From assembly GCA_051877215.1 (NCBI GenBank), contig JBJEIR010000187.1, positions 1 to 30,107 on the forward strand: 30,107 nucleotides of DNA. The letters are read 5' to 3'. The position numbers were made by a program, and so were the translations under genes. The notes below the pieces were generated by a model, which was not told the DNA's origin, did no database searches, and saw only the letters and a list, made by a program, of their open reading frames with translations. Positions 6,687 to 15,876 of the stretch are shown here, piece by piece; within the stretch, counting starts at the first letter, position 1; every line of letters starts with the position of its first letter. This stretch comes from RGIG1959 sp051877215. Lineage in GTDB: Bacteria > Bacillota > Clostridia > Oscillospirales > Acutalibacteraceae.

Positions 6687-7226
6687 ATGAAAGCCACAGG
6701 AATTGTAAGAAGAATCGACGACCTCGGCCGGGTCGTCATCCCGAAGGAGATCCGCCGCACCATGCGCATTCGCGAGGGCGACCCGCTCGAAATCTTTACA
6801 GACGCCGGCGGCGAGGTCGTATTTAAAAAATATTCACCCGTCGGCGAGCTGTCCGACTTTGCGGCGCAGTACGCCGATGTGATGTCCCGCGCCTGCGGCA
6901 TGCCCGTCATCATCTGTGACCGCGACCATATCATCGCCGTGGCGGGTGCTCCGAAAAAAGAACTGTATGAGCACCGTCTGTCTCCCATGCTGGAGGAGCT
7001 GATGGAATCCCGCCAGACCTATATCGCCCCCGCCGGCGGGGCGTGCACGCCGCCCGTGGAAGGCTCCGAGCGCTGCGTCAATGTCTGCTCCCCCATTCTT
7101 TGCGCGGGGGATATGATCGGCGCCGTCTGTCTTTTACAAAACGAACAGGGCGCGGCGCCCTCCGAGGGGGATGTGCGGCTGACACAGGTCGCCGCCTCTT
7201 TTCTCGGAAAACAAATGGAGGAATAA
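6687..7226 (+). CDS. spoVT: Stage V sporulation protein T, AbrB-type regulator
   Basis: This 179-aa protein matches SpoVT in length and layout. Residues 1-50 are the AbrB swapped-hairpin DNA-binding domain with the hallmark 'GIVRRIDDLGRVVIPKEIRR' opening. Residues about 55-178 form the GAF-like C-terminal domain ('VIICDRDHIIAVAGAPKKE'). SpoVT regulates forespore genes late in sporulation and shapes spore dormancy. AAGGAG (6671-6676) lies 10 nt before the ATG. It is followed at once by a strong terminator, so it is monocistronic. Its presence is the best single sign that the organism makes, or descends from makers of, endospores. Confidence 0.93.
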   Translation: MKATGIVRRIDDLGRVVIPKEIRRTMRIREGDPLEIFTDAGGEVVFKKYSPVGELSDFAAQYADVMSRACGMPVIICDRDHIIAVAGAPKKELYEHRLSPMLEELMESRQTYIAPAGGACTPPVEGSERCVNVCSPILCAGDMIGAVCLLQNEQGAAPSEGDVRLTQVAASFLGKQMEE

Positions 7227-7233
7227 CGCACCC

Positions 7234-7279
7234 CCCTTTGCCCGTATGCCGTTTGCGCATACGGGCAAAGGGTTTTTTT
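7234..7279 (+). terminator. Terminator after spoVT
   Basis: A perfect 15-bp stem CCCTTTGCCCGTATG / CATACGGGCAAAGGG with a 9-nt loop is followed by seven T residues. It begins 8 nt after the spoVT stop codon. Confidence 0.9.
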
Positions 7280-7384
7280 AGGAATGTGCAAACCGCGCTT
7301 TTTTCAAATCCGCAAAAGCGGGTGCGTGTGCCAAGCCGAGCCGCTGCGTGTGGGAAGGACACGCCGAGAGCCCTCCTTTTGTCG

Positions 7385-7412
7385 AAAAGCCGTATTTTTG
7401 GCGGCTTTTTGA
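7385..7412 (+). terminator. Possible second hairpin terminator
   Basis: AAAAGCCG / CGGCTTTT (7385-7392 and 7402-7409) runs into further T residues and then GATTTTC. No gene ends just before it, so it may be a leftover or a chance fold. The 272-bp gap between spoVT and rsmA holds no other recognisable element apart from a weak TATGAT at 7502-7507. Confidence 0.3.
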
Positions 7413-7551
7413 TTTTCTGCCGAAATAAACGCGCTTTTCGGCAAGCCGCCGCTGAAAAGCCGCCCGCTGTCCCGCGCTTTTCGTTGCATTCTGAGCCGCA
7501 ATATGATAAACTGTACTTTACAGCGAAAGAATAAAAACAGGGAGGCGCGGC

Positions 7552-8400
7552 ATGGACAAACTGACAGATATCGGCACCGTCAAGGACTTGCTCTCCCGTC
7601 ACGGCTTTCATTTTTCCAAGGCGCTGGGGCAAAATTTTCTGATCAACCCCTCTGTGTGTCCGCGCATGGCGCAGGCGTGCGGTGCCGACCGCGAAAGCGG
7701 CGTGCTGGAAATCGGCCCGGGCATCGGCACGCTGACCCGCGAGCTGTGCAAACAGGCGAAAAAGGTCGTGTCGGTGGAGCTGGACGACCGTCTGCCCGCT
7801 CTGCTCGCCGAAACGATGGCGCACGCCGACAATTTTACCCTCATACAGGGGGATGCAATGACGCTTGATCTGCACCGCCTGCTGCAGGACGAATTCGGTG
7901 ATATCCCCGTGTGCGTGTGCGCCAACCTGCCGTACTATATCACCTCTCCGCTCATTATGCGGCTGCTCGAAAGCCGCCTGCCCGTGACGGCGATCACCGT
8001 CATGGTGCAAAAAGAAGCGGCGGCGCGGCTGTGTGCGCCGCAGGGCTCTCGCGAAAGCGGCGCCGTCACGCTGGCGGTACAGTATTACGCCGAAGCCGAA
8101 ACCCTGTTTGATGTTTCGCGCGGCAGCTTTCTGCCCGCGCCCAATGTAGACAGCGCCGTCATTCGTCTGACCCTGCGGGACAAGCCGCCCTGTCAGGCCG
8201 CCGACGAAAAGCAGTTGTTTTCTCTGATTCGCGCCGCATTCGGTCAGCGGCGCAAAACCATTGCCAACTCCTTGATGACGGCGGGCTTTTCCAAAGCCGC
8301 CGTGACCGATGCGTGCAGCGCCTGCGGCCTTTCGCCGAGCGCGCGTGCGGAGCAGTTGACCCTGACCGATTTTGCGGCGCTGACCCATGCGCTGACATAA
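7552..8400 (+). CDS. rsmA: 16S rRNA dimethyladenosine transferase RsmA/KsgA
   Basis: This 282-aa protein dimethylates two adjacent adenines near the 3' end of 16S rRNA using S-adenosylmethionine. Family motifs are in order: 'KALGQNFLIN' near residue 25, the SAM-binding 'VLEIGPGIGTLT' near 50, acidic 'VVSVELDDRL', the catalytic 'NLPYYITSP' near 125, and the C-terminal 'FGQRRKTIANSL' helical domain near 227. Length is typical. The ATG at 7552 has GGGAGG about 7 nt upstream. It opens a probable operon with polA 14 nt downstream. Confidence 0.95.
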   Translation: MDKLTDIGTVKDLLSRHGFHFSKALGQNFLINPSVCPRMAQACGADRESGVLEIGPGIGTLTRELCKQAKKVVSVELDDRLPALLAETMAHADNFTLIQGDAMTLDLHRLLQDEFGDIPVCVCANLPYYITSPLIMRLLESRLPVTAITVMVQKEAAARLCAPQGSRESGAVTLAVQYYAEAETLFDVSRGSFLPAPNVDSAVIRLTLRDKPPCQAADEKQLFSLIRAAFGQRRKTIANSLMTAGFSKAAVTDACSACGLSPSARAEQLTLTDFAALTHALT

Positions 8401-8414
8401 AGGAGGCTTTTTGC

Positions 8415-10946
8415 ATGACGCTTTTGGTGCTCGACGGCAACAGCATTTTAAACCGTGCCTTTTACGGCGTGCGTGCGCTGACCACCAAGGACGGCCGCTA
8501 TACAAACGCCGTTTTCGGCTTTCTCAATATCTATTTCCGCCTGCGGGAGCTGACGGGAGCCGACCATGTTGCGGCGGCATTCGACCTTTCCACCCCCACC
8601 TTTCGGCATGCGCTTTGCGCCACCTATAAAGCCGGGCGCAAGCATATGCCCGACGAGCTGCGCGAGCAGCTTCCCGTCATCAAAGAGCTGCTGCCGCTGC
8701 TCGGCGTCACGGTCGTCACCTGTGAAGGGTACGAAGCGGACGACATTCTCGGCACGCTCTCCAAGGCCGCCGAAGAGCAGGGCGCAGACTGTGTGCTCGC
8801 AACGGGAGACCGCGATTCGCTTCAGCTTGTCAGCGAGCACACCTATGTGCTGCTCGCCTCCACCAAGGCGGGTCAGCCCGATACCGCCCGCATGGACAAG
8901 GCGGCAATTTTTGAAAAATACGGGCTGACGCCCGCGCAGCTGATTGATCTTAAGGCACTGATGGGCGATTCCTCCGACAACATTCCCGGCGTTGCAGGCG
9001 TGGGAGAAAAGACCGCGCTGTCCCTTTTGCACGAGTTCGGGTCACTTGACAATTTGTATGACCGGCTCTCGGACGCTCCTCTTCGCGACACGCTGAAGGC
9101 AAAGCTGCTCGACGGAAAAGACAGCGCCTATCTCAGCCGCACGCTCGGCACCATCGAGCGCACGGCCCCCATTGAAACGGCGCTGTCCGCTTATGCGCTG
9201 CGCCCGATGGACAAGGCGCCGCTTGCCCGCTTGTTGACCGATCTCGAATTTTTCAAGCTGCTCGACAAGCTGGGGCTTGCCGCCGAAACCGCGCCGCAGC
9301 CGCCCGAAGCGGCGATATGCTCGGCGGCGTTTGTTCCCGCCGCACAGCTCGGCTCTCTGCTGACAGGCAAGGACGCGCCGCTCGACATTGTCTGTGACGG
9401 GGACGGCTTTTATGTGGGGCGCGGCAATGCCGTGACCCGCTGTGAATCGGTCGACCCGCTGCTGGATATTTTGTGCGACGAAACCGTTGCAAAACGCACC
9501 GACAACGCAAAGCGGCTTTTTTCCCGCATTCTCATCGCAGGGCGGCTTCCCGCCGGCTTTACGATGGACACCTCCCTCGCCGCTTATCTTTTAAATCCTC
9601 TTTCCTCCGACTATTCGCTGCCGCGGCTGCTGACCGAATACGGCATCTGCGGTGAAACGGACACCCCCGCGCTGTATTTTTCCGCGCTGTGCGGCGTGTT
9701 GGAAAAGGCGGTGGAGAAAGAGGGACAGGCGTCCTTGCTGCACGAAATCGAGCTGCCGCTCGCGCTGGTGCTCGCCGACATGGAGCAAGTCGGCGTGGAG
9801 GCGGACGGCCCCGGCCTTGCCGCTTACGGCGCCGAGCTGGAAAAGGAAATAAACGCCCTGCAGCAAAGCATTTATACAGCCGTCGGCTATGAATTCAACC
9901 TCAATTCGCCAAAACAATTGGCCAAAGCCTTGTTTGAAGACCTCGGACTGCCGCACGGCAAAAAGACCAAGAGCGGCTATTCCACCAACGCCGATGTGCT
10001 CGAAAAGCTGCGCACGGCACACCCCGCGGTGGAGATGCTGCTGCAATACCGCACCCTTGCCAAGCTCAAGTCGACCTACTGCGACGGGCTGTGCAAGGTC
10101 ATCGGCCAGGACGACCGCATTCACTCGACCTTTAACCAAACCGAAACGCGCACGGGGCGCATCAGCTCCACCGACCCGAATTTACAAAACATTCCCGTGC
10201 GGCAGCCGCAGGGACGCGAGCTGCGCCGCTTTCTTCGCGCAAAGGAGGGCTGCGTGCTGGTGGACGCCGACTACTCCCAAATCGAGCTGCGCGTGCTAGC
10301 GGATATGGCGGGCGACCCGACCATGATCGAAGCGTTCAACAGCGGCGAGGATATCCACCGCATCACCGCCTCACAGGTCTTTGACCTGCCGCCCGAGCTT
10401 GTCACACCCCTGATGCGCTCCCGCGCCAAGGCGGTCAACTTCGGCATTGTCTACGGCATCGGCGCCCACTCCCTCTCGGAGGATATCGGCGTCTCTTACA
10501 AAGAAGCAAAGCAGTATATCGACGGCTATCTGCGTCATTACGGCGCGGTCGCCTCGTTTATGGAGCAGCTGATTGAAACCGCCAAAGCGACCGGCTACGC
10601 CGAAACGAAGTTCGGCCGCCGCCGACCGCTGCCCGAGCTGCGCGCAGGCAACGCGGTCACCCGCGGCTTCGGCGAGCGGGTCGCCCGCAACATGCCCATT
10701 CAGGGCACCGCCGCCGACATCATCAAGGCGGCGATGGTGCGCGTGTTTTTCCGCCTGCGAAAAGAAGGGCTGCGCGCGCGCCTGATTCTGCAGATTCACG
10801 ACGAGCTGATGGTGGAATGCCCGCTCGACGAACAGCCGCGCGTGGAGCGGCTGCTCAAGGAGGAAATGGAGCACGCCGCCTCTCTCAAGGTGGCGCTCAC
10901 CGCCGATGTGCACGCGGGCAAGACCTGGTACGACGCCAAGGAATAA
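8415..10946 (+). CDS. polA: DNA polymerase I
   Basis: This 843-aa family A polymerase acts in Okazaki-fragment processing and repair. Residues 1-290 are the 5'-nuclease with its helix-hairpin-helix region ('GDSSDNIPGVAGVGEKTA'). Residues about 300-460 are a shortened, degenerate 3'-5' exonuclease domain; the catalytic DxE pair is absent, so proofreading is probably lost, as in Bacillus enzymes. Residues about 465-843 are the polymerase: 'TRTGRISSTDPNLQNIP', motif A 'DADYSQIELR', motif B 'RAKAVNFGIVYG' and motif C 'QIHDELMVE'. The ATG at 8415 is chosen because AGGAGG lies 8 nt upstream and the protein begins with the usual 'LLVLDGNSILNRAFYG'. A longer in-frame ORF runs back into rsmA and is not credible. 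Confidence 0.95.
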   Translation: MTLLVLDGNSILNRAFYGVRALTTKDGRYTNAVFGFLNIYFRLRELTGADHVAAAFDLSTPTFRHALCATYKAGRKHMPDELREQLPVIKELLPLLGVTVVTCEGYEADDILGTLSKAAEEQGADCVLATGDRDSLQLVSEHTYVLLASTKAGQPDTARMDKAAIFEKYGLTPAQLIDLKALMGDSSDNIPGVAGVGEKTALSLLHEFGSLDNLYDRLSDAPLRDTLKAKLLDGKDSAYLSRTLGTIERTAPIETALSAYALRPMDKAPLARLLTDLEFFKLLDKLGLAAETAPQPPEAAICSAAFVPAAQLGSLLTGKDAPLDIVCDGDGFYVGRGNAVTRCESVDPLLDILCDETVAKRTDNAKRLFSRILIAGRLPAGFTMDTSLAAYLLNPLSSDYSLPRLLTEYGICGETDTPALYFSALCGVLEKAVEKEGQASLLHEIELPLALVLADMEQVGVEADGPGLAAYGAELEKEINALQQSIYTAVGYEFNLNSPKQLAKALFEDLGLPHGKKTKSGYSTNADVLEKLRTAHPAVEMLLQYRTLAKLKSTYCDGLCKVIGQDDRIHSTFNQTETRTGRISSTDPNLQNIPVRQPQGRELRRFLRAKEGCVLVDADYSQIELRVLADMAGDPTMIEAFNSGEDIHRITASQVFDLPPELVTPLMRSRAKAVNFGIVYGIGAHSLSEDIGVSYKEAKQYIDGYLRHYGAVASFMEQLIETAKATGYAETKFGRRRPLPELRAGNAVTRGFGERVARNMPIQGTAADIIKAAMVRVFFRLRKEGLRARLILQIHDELMVECPLDEQPRVERLLKEEMEHAASLKVALTADVHAGKTWYDAKE

Positions 10947-11008
10947 ACCGCGCCGCAAAACGGACACATATAAAAGCGCACTTGACGCATCAAAAGGGAG
11001 GGCAGGCA

Positions 11009-12292
11009 GTGGCGCAGCTATACACAATCGAACAGGAAGAACGGCCGGAAATCGCTGTGCTGGCGGCGCTCGATAACGGCGAATACGATATGGACACCTC
11101 CGTTGCCGAGCTGCGCGAGCTGGCGGATACGGCGGGCGCGCAGGTGGTCGCGGTGCTTATCCAGCGGCGCGAAGCGCCGACCAAAGCGACCTGTCTCGGC
11201 AGCGGGCGCGTCGAAGAGCTGGCACAGCTTTGCGAGGCGCAGGACGCCGACCTCGTCATTTTTGACTGCGAGCTGTCCCCGACCCAGCAGCGCAATCTGG
11301 AGGATGCGCTGCCCTGCCGGGTGGTGGACCGCACCATGCTCATTCTCGATATTTTTGCCGCCCGCGCCCGCTCGGCGGAAGGGCGGCTGCAAGTGGAGCT
11401 GGCACAGCTTCAATACCGCCTGCCGCGGCTGGCAGGACACGGAACGGCGCTGTCGCGGCTGGGCGGCGGCATCGGTACGCGCGGTCCCGGCGAAACCAAG
11501 CTGGAATCCGACAGACGGCATATCCGCCGCCGCATCGCGTTTTTGAAAGAGCAGCTTTCGCAGGTGAAAAAGCGCCGCGAGGAGCTGCGCAGCCGCCGAC
11601 GCAAGGACGGCGTACGCACCGTTGCACTGGTCGGCTACACCAACGCCGGAAAATCGACGCTTTTAAACCGATTGACCGACGCGGGCGTTTTGGCGGAAAA
11701 CCGCCTGTTTGCGACGCTCGACACGACCGCGCGCGCGTTAAAGCTGCCGGACGGACGCACGGTACTGCTTGTAGACACGGTCGGCTTTGTGCGCCGTCTG
11801 CCCCACCATTTGGTGGACGCTTTCCGCTCCACGCTTGAGGAAGCGGCACAGGCGGATGTGATTCTCAACCTGTGCGATGCGGGTTCCCCCGACGCCGACG
11901 AGCATTTGGCGGTGTCCCGCGCGCTGCTTTCCGAGCTTGGGTGTGCCGACCGTCCCGTTTTATCCGTTCTCAACAAATGGGACACGGTCAGCGACACGCC
12001 CCGCCCGCCGTGCGGCACGACCTATTATATCAGCGCGCTGACGGGAGACGGCATCGACGAGCTGCTGAGCGGCATTGCCGATGCCCTGCCGCCCGACCGA
12101 AAAACCGTCGAGCTGCTGCTGCCCTTTTCAAAAGGGGCGCTCGCCGAGCGCTGCCGACGCGAGGGCGCTGTGGAGCGCGAAGAGTATGTCCCCGACGGGC
12201 TGCGCATGACCGTCACGCTCGGCGCGCAGCTTTTAAGCCTGACCGAATGCTACCGCACGGATGGAAACGACCGACGGGAAACCGACGGATGA
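11009..12292 (+). CDS. hflX: GTPase HflX
   Basis: This 427-aa protein is a ribosome-associated GTPase that splits stalled 70S ribosomes. It has the HflX N-terminal domain (residues 1-100, with 'LGSGRVEELAQL'), a helical linker with the 'LSRLGGGIGTRGPGETKLE' signature, and then the G domain: G1 'GYTNAGKS' at about 209-216, G3 'DTVGF', G4 'NKWD'. A small C-terminal domain follows. The GTG at 11009 is chosen: AAGGGAGGG lies upstream and the length is normal, whereas upstream in-frame codons would overlap polA. It lies 62 nt after polA and 28 nt before nadE in the same direction. Confidence 0.92.
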   Translation: MAQLYTIEQEERPEIAVLAALDNGEYDMDTSVAELRELADTAGAQVVAVLIQRREAPTKATCLGSGRVEELAQLCEAQDADLVIFDCELSPTQQRNLEDALPCRVVDRTMLILDIFAARARSAEGRLQVELAQLQYRLPRLAGHGTALSRLGGGIGTRGPGETKLESDRRHIRRRIAFLKEQLSQVKKRREELRSRRRKDGVRTVALVGYTNAGKSTLLNRLTDAGVLAENRLFATLDTTARALKLPDGRTVLLVDTVGFVRRLPHHLVDAFRSTLEEAAQADVILNLCDAGSPDADEHLAVSRALLSELGCADRPVLSVLNKWDTVSDTPRPPCGTTYYISALTGDGIDELLSGIADALPPDRKTVELLLPFSKGALAERCRREGAVEREEYVPDGLRMTVTLGAQLLSLTECYRTDGNDRRETDG

Positions 12293-12320
12293 TTTTTGCA
12301 AAAGGGATGTGCAAAACAGT

Positions 12321-14225
12321 ATGAAAAACGGATTTCTGAGAGCGGCGGCAGTGACCCCCGCCATCAAAACAGCGGATTGCGCCCACAACGCGCAGGCGGT
12401 GCTGTCTCTGATTAACGAGCGCCCGCAGGACACCTCCCTGATGGTGTTTCCCGAGCTGTGTCTGACCGGCTATACCTGCGGCGATCTCTTTTTGCAGCAG
12501 ACGCTGCTGCAAGCCGCCGAGGCGGCTTTGCAAACGATTTTGCAGCAGACCGCCGATATCCCGTGTGTGCTGGTGCTGGGGCTCCCCGTCGCCGTCGGGG
12601 CGGCTGTATACAACTGCGCCGCCGTTTGCTGCCGCGGTCTGCTGCTCGGGCTTGTCCCCAAGCGCCATTTGCCCACCTATTCCGAATTTTACGAAAGCCG
12701 TCATTTCACCGCGCCCGCAGACGGGCTGAGTCTGCCCGTTCATTTGGCGGGGCAGGATACGCTGCTTTGCGCGTCGCAGCTCTTTTGCTGCCGCGAGCTG
12801 CCGCAGTTTGTCCTCGGCGTGGAAATTTGTGAGGATTTATGGGTCGCCGACCCGCCGAGCGGGACGCTCGCGCGGCAGGGCGCGACCGTTCTCGCCAACC
12901 TGTCCGCAAGCGACGAAGCGATCGGCAAGGACGCCTACCGCCGCTCGCTTGTATCCATGCAGTCGGCGCGGCTGTGCGCCGGCTATGTCTACGCGGACGC
13001 GGGCGAAGGGGAATCGACCACCGATCTCGTGTTTTCGGGACAGAATCTCATTGCGGAAAACGGCGTGCTGCTGGCGGAAAGCCGCCGCTACACGACCGGT
13101 ATTCTCTCGACCGAGCTGGATCTCGACCGACTGCTGGCGGAGCGCCGGCGGCTGACCACCTTCACCCCGCTGCCCGCTCCCCACACGGTATTTTTCTCTC
13201 TGCCCGTAAAAGAGCTGACCCTCACCCGCCGCATCCCCGCCTATCCGTTTGTCCCCGAGGACAACCGCGAAAAGGACGCGCGGTGCGAGGACATTCTGTC
13301 CATTCAGGCCGAGGGCCTTGCCTCCCGTCTGCGCCACACCCACGCCTGCGCGGTGCTCGGCCTTTCGGGCGGCCTCGATTCCTCTCTTGCCCTGCTCGTC
13401 ACCGTGCGCGCCTTCGACCGCATCGGGCGCAGCCGAAGGGATATCCACGCAGTGACGATGCCCTGCTTCGGCACCACCTCCCGCACGCTGAACAATGCGC
13501 GGGTTTTGGCGCAGGCCTGCGGCGTCACATTGCATGAGATCGGTATCGGGGAAAGCGTGACACAGCACCTGTCCGACATCGGGCACGAGGGCGCGCACGA
13601 TATCACCTATGAAAACGCGCAGGCGAGAGAACGCACGCAGGTGCTGATGGATCTAGCCAACCGTTTTGGGGGACTGGTCATCGGCACAGGTGATTTGTCC
13701 GAGCTGGCGCTCGGTTGGGCGACCTATAACGGCGATCACATGTCGATGTACGGCGTCAACGCCTCCGTGCCGAAGACACTGGTGCGCTCACTGACCTCCT
13801 ATGAGGCGCGCCGCCTGGGCGGCGCGATCGAGACGGCTCTGCTCGATGTGCTGGACACCCCTGTCAGCCCCGAGCTGCTCCCGCCCGAAAACGGCGAAAT
13901 CGCGCAAAAAACCGAGCAGCTGGTCGGCCCTTACGCGCTGCACGATTTCTTCCTTTATTATCTTCTGCGCTTCGGCTTTCCGCCCGAAAAGATTTTCCGC
14001 CTTGCCGTGATTGCCTTTCAAGGCGTTTATGAGCCGACGGTCATCAAGCAGTGGCTGTGTGTTTTCCTGCGGCGCTTTTTTGCGCAGCAGTTCAAGCGCT
14101 CCTGTCTGCCGGACGGCCCGCGCGTCGGCTCGGTCGCGCTTTCCCCGCGCGGGGACTGGCGCATGCCGTCTGACGCCTCGGCGCAGGAATGGCTTGCGCG
14201 CGCGGAAAACATAGAGGTCGGCTGA
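12321..14225 (+). CDS. nadE: Glutamine-dependent NAD+ synthetase
   Basis: This 634-aa enzyme amidates nicotinic acid adenine dinucleotide to NAD+ using glutamine-derived ammonia and ATP. The N-terminal nitrilase-type glutaminase has its Glu-Lys-Cys triad at E45 ('VFPELCLTGY'), K114 ('VPKRHLPTY') and C170 ('VEICEDLW'). The C-terminal synthetase has the PP-loop 'LSGGLDSS' (Ser about 349) and 'GTGDLSELALGW'. The ATG at 12321 gives the usual family N-terminus 'MKNGFLRAAAVTP'. The longer ORF from 12261 would overlap hflX by 32 nt and adds residues that do not look native. The SD is weak (AAAGGGA about 13 nt away). Confidence 0.93.
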   Translation: MKNGFLRAAAVTPAIKTADCAHNAQAVLSLINERPQDTSLMVFPELCLTGYTCGDLFLQQTLLQAAEAALQTILQQTADIPCVLVLGLPVAVGAAVYNCAAVCCRGLLLGLVPKRHLPTYSEFYESRHFTAPADGLSLPVHLAGQDTLLCASQLFCCRELPQFVLGVEICEDLWVADPPSGTLARQGATVLANLSASDEAIGKDAYRRSLVSMQSARLCAGYVYADAGEGESTTDLVFSGQNLIAENGVLLAESRRYTTGILSTELDLDRLLAERRRLTTFTPLPAPHTVFFSLPVKELTLTRRIPAYPFVPEDNREKDARCEDILSIQAEGLASRLRHTHACAVLGLSGGLDSSLALLVTVRAFDRIGRSRRDIHAVTMPCFGTTSRTLNNARVLAQACGVTLHEIGIGESVTQHLSDIGHEGAHDITYENAQARERTQVLMDLANRFGGLVIGTGDLSELALGWATYNGDHMSMYGVNASVPKTLVRSLTSYEARRLGGAIETALLDVLDTPVSPELLPPENGEIAQKTEQLVGPYALHDFFLYYLLRFGFPPEKIFRLAVIAFQGVYEPTVIKQWLCVFLRRFFAQQFKRSCLPDGPRVGSVALSPRGDWRMPSDASAQEWLARAENIEVG

Positions 14226-14288
14226 TAAACGGCTGCCGTTCGACCGAAGACGCAAATCGTTTGATTTTTGGCAGGCAGGTGATGTCCC

Positions 14289-15035
14289 TTGGAAAACGGA
14301 AAACGGCGTATTCAGCTCCTCGACGAGCTGCGCGGCTTTTGTATCGTGCTGATGGTCGCCTATCATGCGTTTTTTACGCTCGGAAGCCTGTTCGGTCTGC
14401 AAGCCGCCGAACGCCTTTTTGCGTTTTTCTCCCCCGTCGAGCCGTTGTTTGCGGGCATTTTTATCCTGCTGTGCGGCTTTTCCTGCCGTCTTTCGCACAA
14501 CAATCTGCGGCGGGGCGCACTGCTGGCGCTCGTCGCCGCGCTGCTGTCGCTTTTTCTCTGGCTCTTTATGCGGGAGGAAATGATTTGGTTCGGCATTTTG
14601 CACTGTCTGGCGGTGTGTATCCTGCTGTTTTCGCTGCTGCGCCCGCTTCTTGACAGGCTGCCGACCGCCGTCGGTCTGATTGTGTGCGCAATTCTTTTTA
14701 TAGGTACCTTTTGGTTTCCGTATTATCGGGGCGGTCTGCTCGGCGTGCCGCCGCTCGCCGTCGCGTGGCCGAGCGACTGGCAGCAGCTTTGGTTTTTGAT
14801 GCCGCTTGGCATCGGCAGGGTGTTCAGCGCCGATTATTTTCCGCTACTCCCGTGGATGTTCTGCTTTTTCTTCGGCAGCTATCTCGGCCGTCTGTCCGAC
14901 CGTCTGCCCGCCTTTTGCTATAAACGGCATATTCCGCCGCTCGCCTTTTTGGGGCGGCACAGCCTGCTCGTCTATCTCGCCCATCAACCGATTATTTACG
15001 GCCTTGCTTTTCTCATCCGCGCCGTTTTTTCATAA
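14289..15035 (+). CDS. DUF1624 membrane protein (heparan-alpha-glucosaminide N-acetyltransferase-like)
   Basis: This 248-aa polytopic membrane protein has about seven hydrophobic segments. The family opening 'RIQLLDELRGFCIVLMVAYHAFF' (its conserved RG and H) and the C-terminal 'LGRHSLLVYLAHQPIIYG' match the DUF1624 / acyltransferase-3-like group. Such proteins are thought to move acyl groups across the membrane onto glycans; the acceptor here is unknown. The start is a TTG at 14289 with AGGTGATG upstream; the ATG at 14282 is out of frame. It lies 63 nt after nadE. Confidence 0.82.
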   Translation: MENGKRRIQLLDELRGFCIVLMVAYHAFFTLGSLFGLQAAERLFAFFSPVEPLFAGIFILLCGFSCRLSHNNLRRGALLALVAALLSLFLWLFMREEMIWFGILHCLAVCILLFSLLRPLLDRLPTAVGLIVCAILFIGTFWFPYYRGGLLGVPPLAVAWPSDWQQLWFLMPLGIGRVFSADYFPLLPWMFCFFFGSYLGRLSDRLPAFCYKRHIPPLAFLGRHSLLVYLAHQPIIYGLAFLIRAVFS

Positions 15036-15089
15036 GCCGCCGTCCGAGCGGCGCACAAGCGATATATCCTTAAAAGGAGGAGCTTAAAA

Positions 15090-15497
15090 ATGGACTGGAC
15101 AACTGTGATCGGAACCGATTGCGTGCAGTCACTCTGCGTCGCCGAGCAGGATCTCGCCGACGCCGTCGGCAGCGGTCAGCTGCCCGTTCTCGCCACCCCG
15201 CGCATGGCGGCTTTGATGGAGCAGGCGGCGTCTTTGCTGCTGTCCCCGTATCTGGAGGACGGCGTCACCACCGTCGGTGTGCGCCTTTCGCTCTCCCACA
15301 CTGCCCCGACACTGCCGGGGGCGCGCGTGTATGCCCGTGCGACACTGACACAAGCGGACGGTCGGCATTTTTCCTTTGCCGTGCGCGCATGGGACGACAG
15401 CGGCGATATCGGCGAAGGCACCCATGAGCGCGTGTCGGTAAAGGCCGACCGCTTTTTGGAAAAAGCGGCTGCGCGGCGGGACAGCGGCAAAATGTAG
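15090..15497 (+). CDS. FlK-type (fluoroacetyl-CoA thioesterase-like) hotdog thioesterase
   Basis: This 135-aa single hotdog domain has T36, E44 and H70. These are spaced exactly as the T42, E50 and H76 catalytic residues of the fluoroacetyl-CoA thioesterase FlK, in the contexts 'LATPRMAALMEQA' and 'LSLSHTAPT'. A closing 'GEGTHERVSV' strand is also typical. Most family members in gut Firmicutes probably hydrolyse short acyl-CoA esters rather than fluoroacetyl-CoA, so the substrate is open. The ATG has a very good SD, AAAAGGAGGAG. It is the last gene of the plus-strand run and ends 15 nt before the convergent bofC-like gene. Confidence 0.85.
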   Translation: MDWTTVIGTDCVQSLCVAEQDLADAVGSGQLPVLATPRMAALMEQAASLLLSPYLEDGVTTVGVRLSLSHTAPTLPGARVYARATLTQADGRHFSFAVRAWDDSGDIGEGTHERVSVKADRFLEKAAARRDSGKM

Positions 15498-15512
15498 CCT
15501 TTTGATTCCCCT

Positions 15513-15833
15513 TTAGGACAGATAGTCCTCCAGCAGCCGCTTAAGCTCGCGGCTGTCTGCGACCGAAATGCCCGTTTCCAGCTTCTCGCGCTCCTGCGCC
15601 GGCAGCGAAGCGACCATGGTATCATACACCTGCTCCGGCTCCCGTGCATCGGGCAGAAAAACCGCGACATGCCCCTGAAAGCTCCCCACGATGCGGTAGG
15701 GAGCGCTTGCCTCGTCCCGTTTGTTCTCCCCCATCGGATCGGACGACCGATCGGCCGTCAGCGCCAGCGCCGCTATGAGAAACAGCACCGCCGCGGCGAT
15801 CGCTGCAACCAGAATCCAGCGGACGGTTGTCAT
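15513..15833 (-). CDS. Membrane-anchored protein with BofC C-terminal-like domain
   Basis: This 106-aa protein has one N-terminal membrane helix (residues 5-26) and an extracytoplasmic domain with 'YRIVGSFQGHVAVFLPDAREPEQVYDTMVASLPAQEREKL', split here as the strand 'GHVAVF' and the 'VYDT.VASLP' helix start. That pattern recalls the BofC C-terminal domain of sporulating Clostridia. In Bacillus, BofC is a forespore protein that restrains the SpoIVB protease controlling sigma-K activation. The SD GAGGGGG lies upstream of the ATG. The gene is preceded by a sigma-G-like promoter, which fits a forespore role. Homology is by pattern only. Confidence 0.6.
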   Translation of the reverse strand: MTTVRWILVAAIAAAVLFLIAALALTADRSSDPMGENKRDEASAPYRIVGSFQGHVAVFLPDAREPEQVYDTMVASLPAQEREKLETGISVADSRELKRLLEDYLS

Positions 15834-15876
15834 GCTTTTTCGCCCCCTCTTCCCGTTTTTAGACCGACTGCAGGGC

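Noticed and set aside
8313..8414. N-terminal extension of polA
   Set aside because: It lies inside rsmA in another frame; the ATG at 8415 has a good SD and the family's usual first residues.
7078..8505. 475-aa minus-strand ORF opposite spoVT and rsmA
   Set aside because: It crosses a strong terminator and two recognised genes and has a biased basic composition.
12261..12320. Upstream extension of nadE to the ATG at 12261
   Set aside because: It would overlap hflX, and the added 20 residues do not resemble the family; 12321 gives the normal N-terminus.
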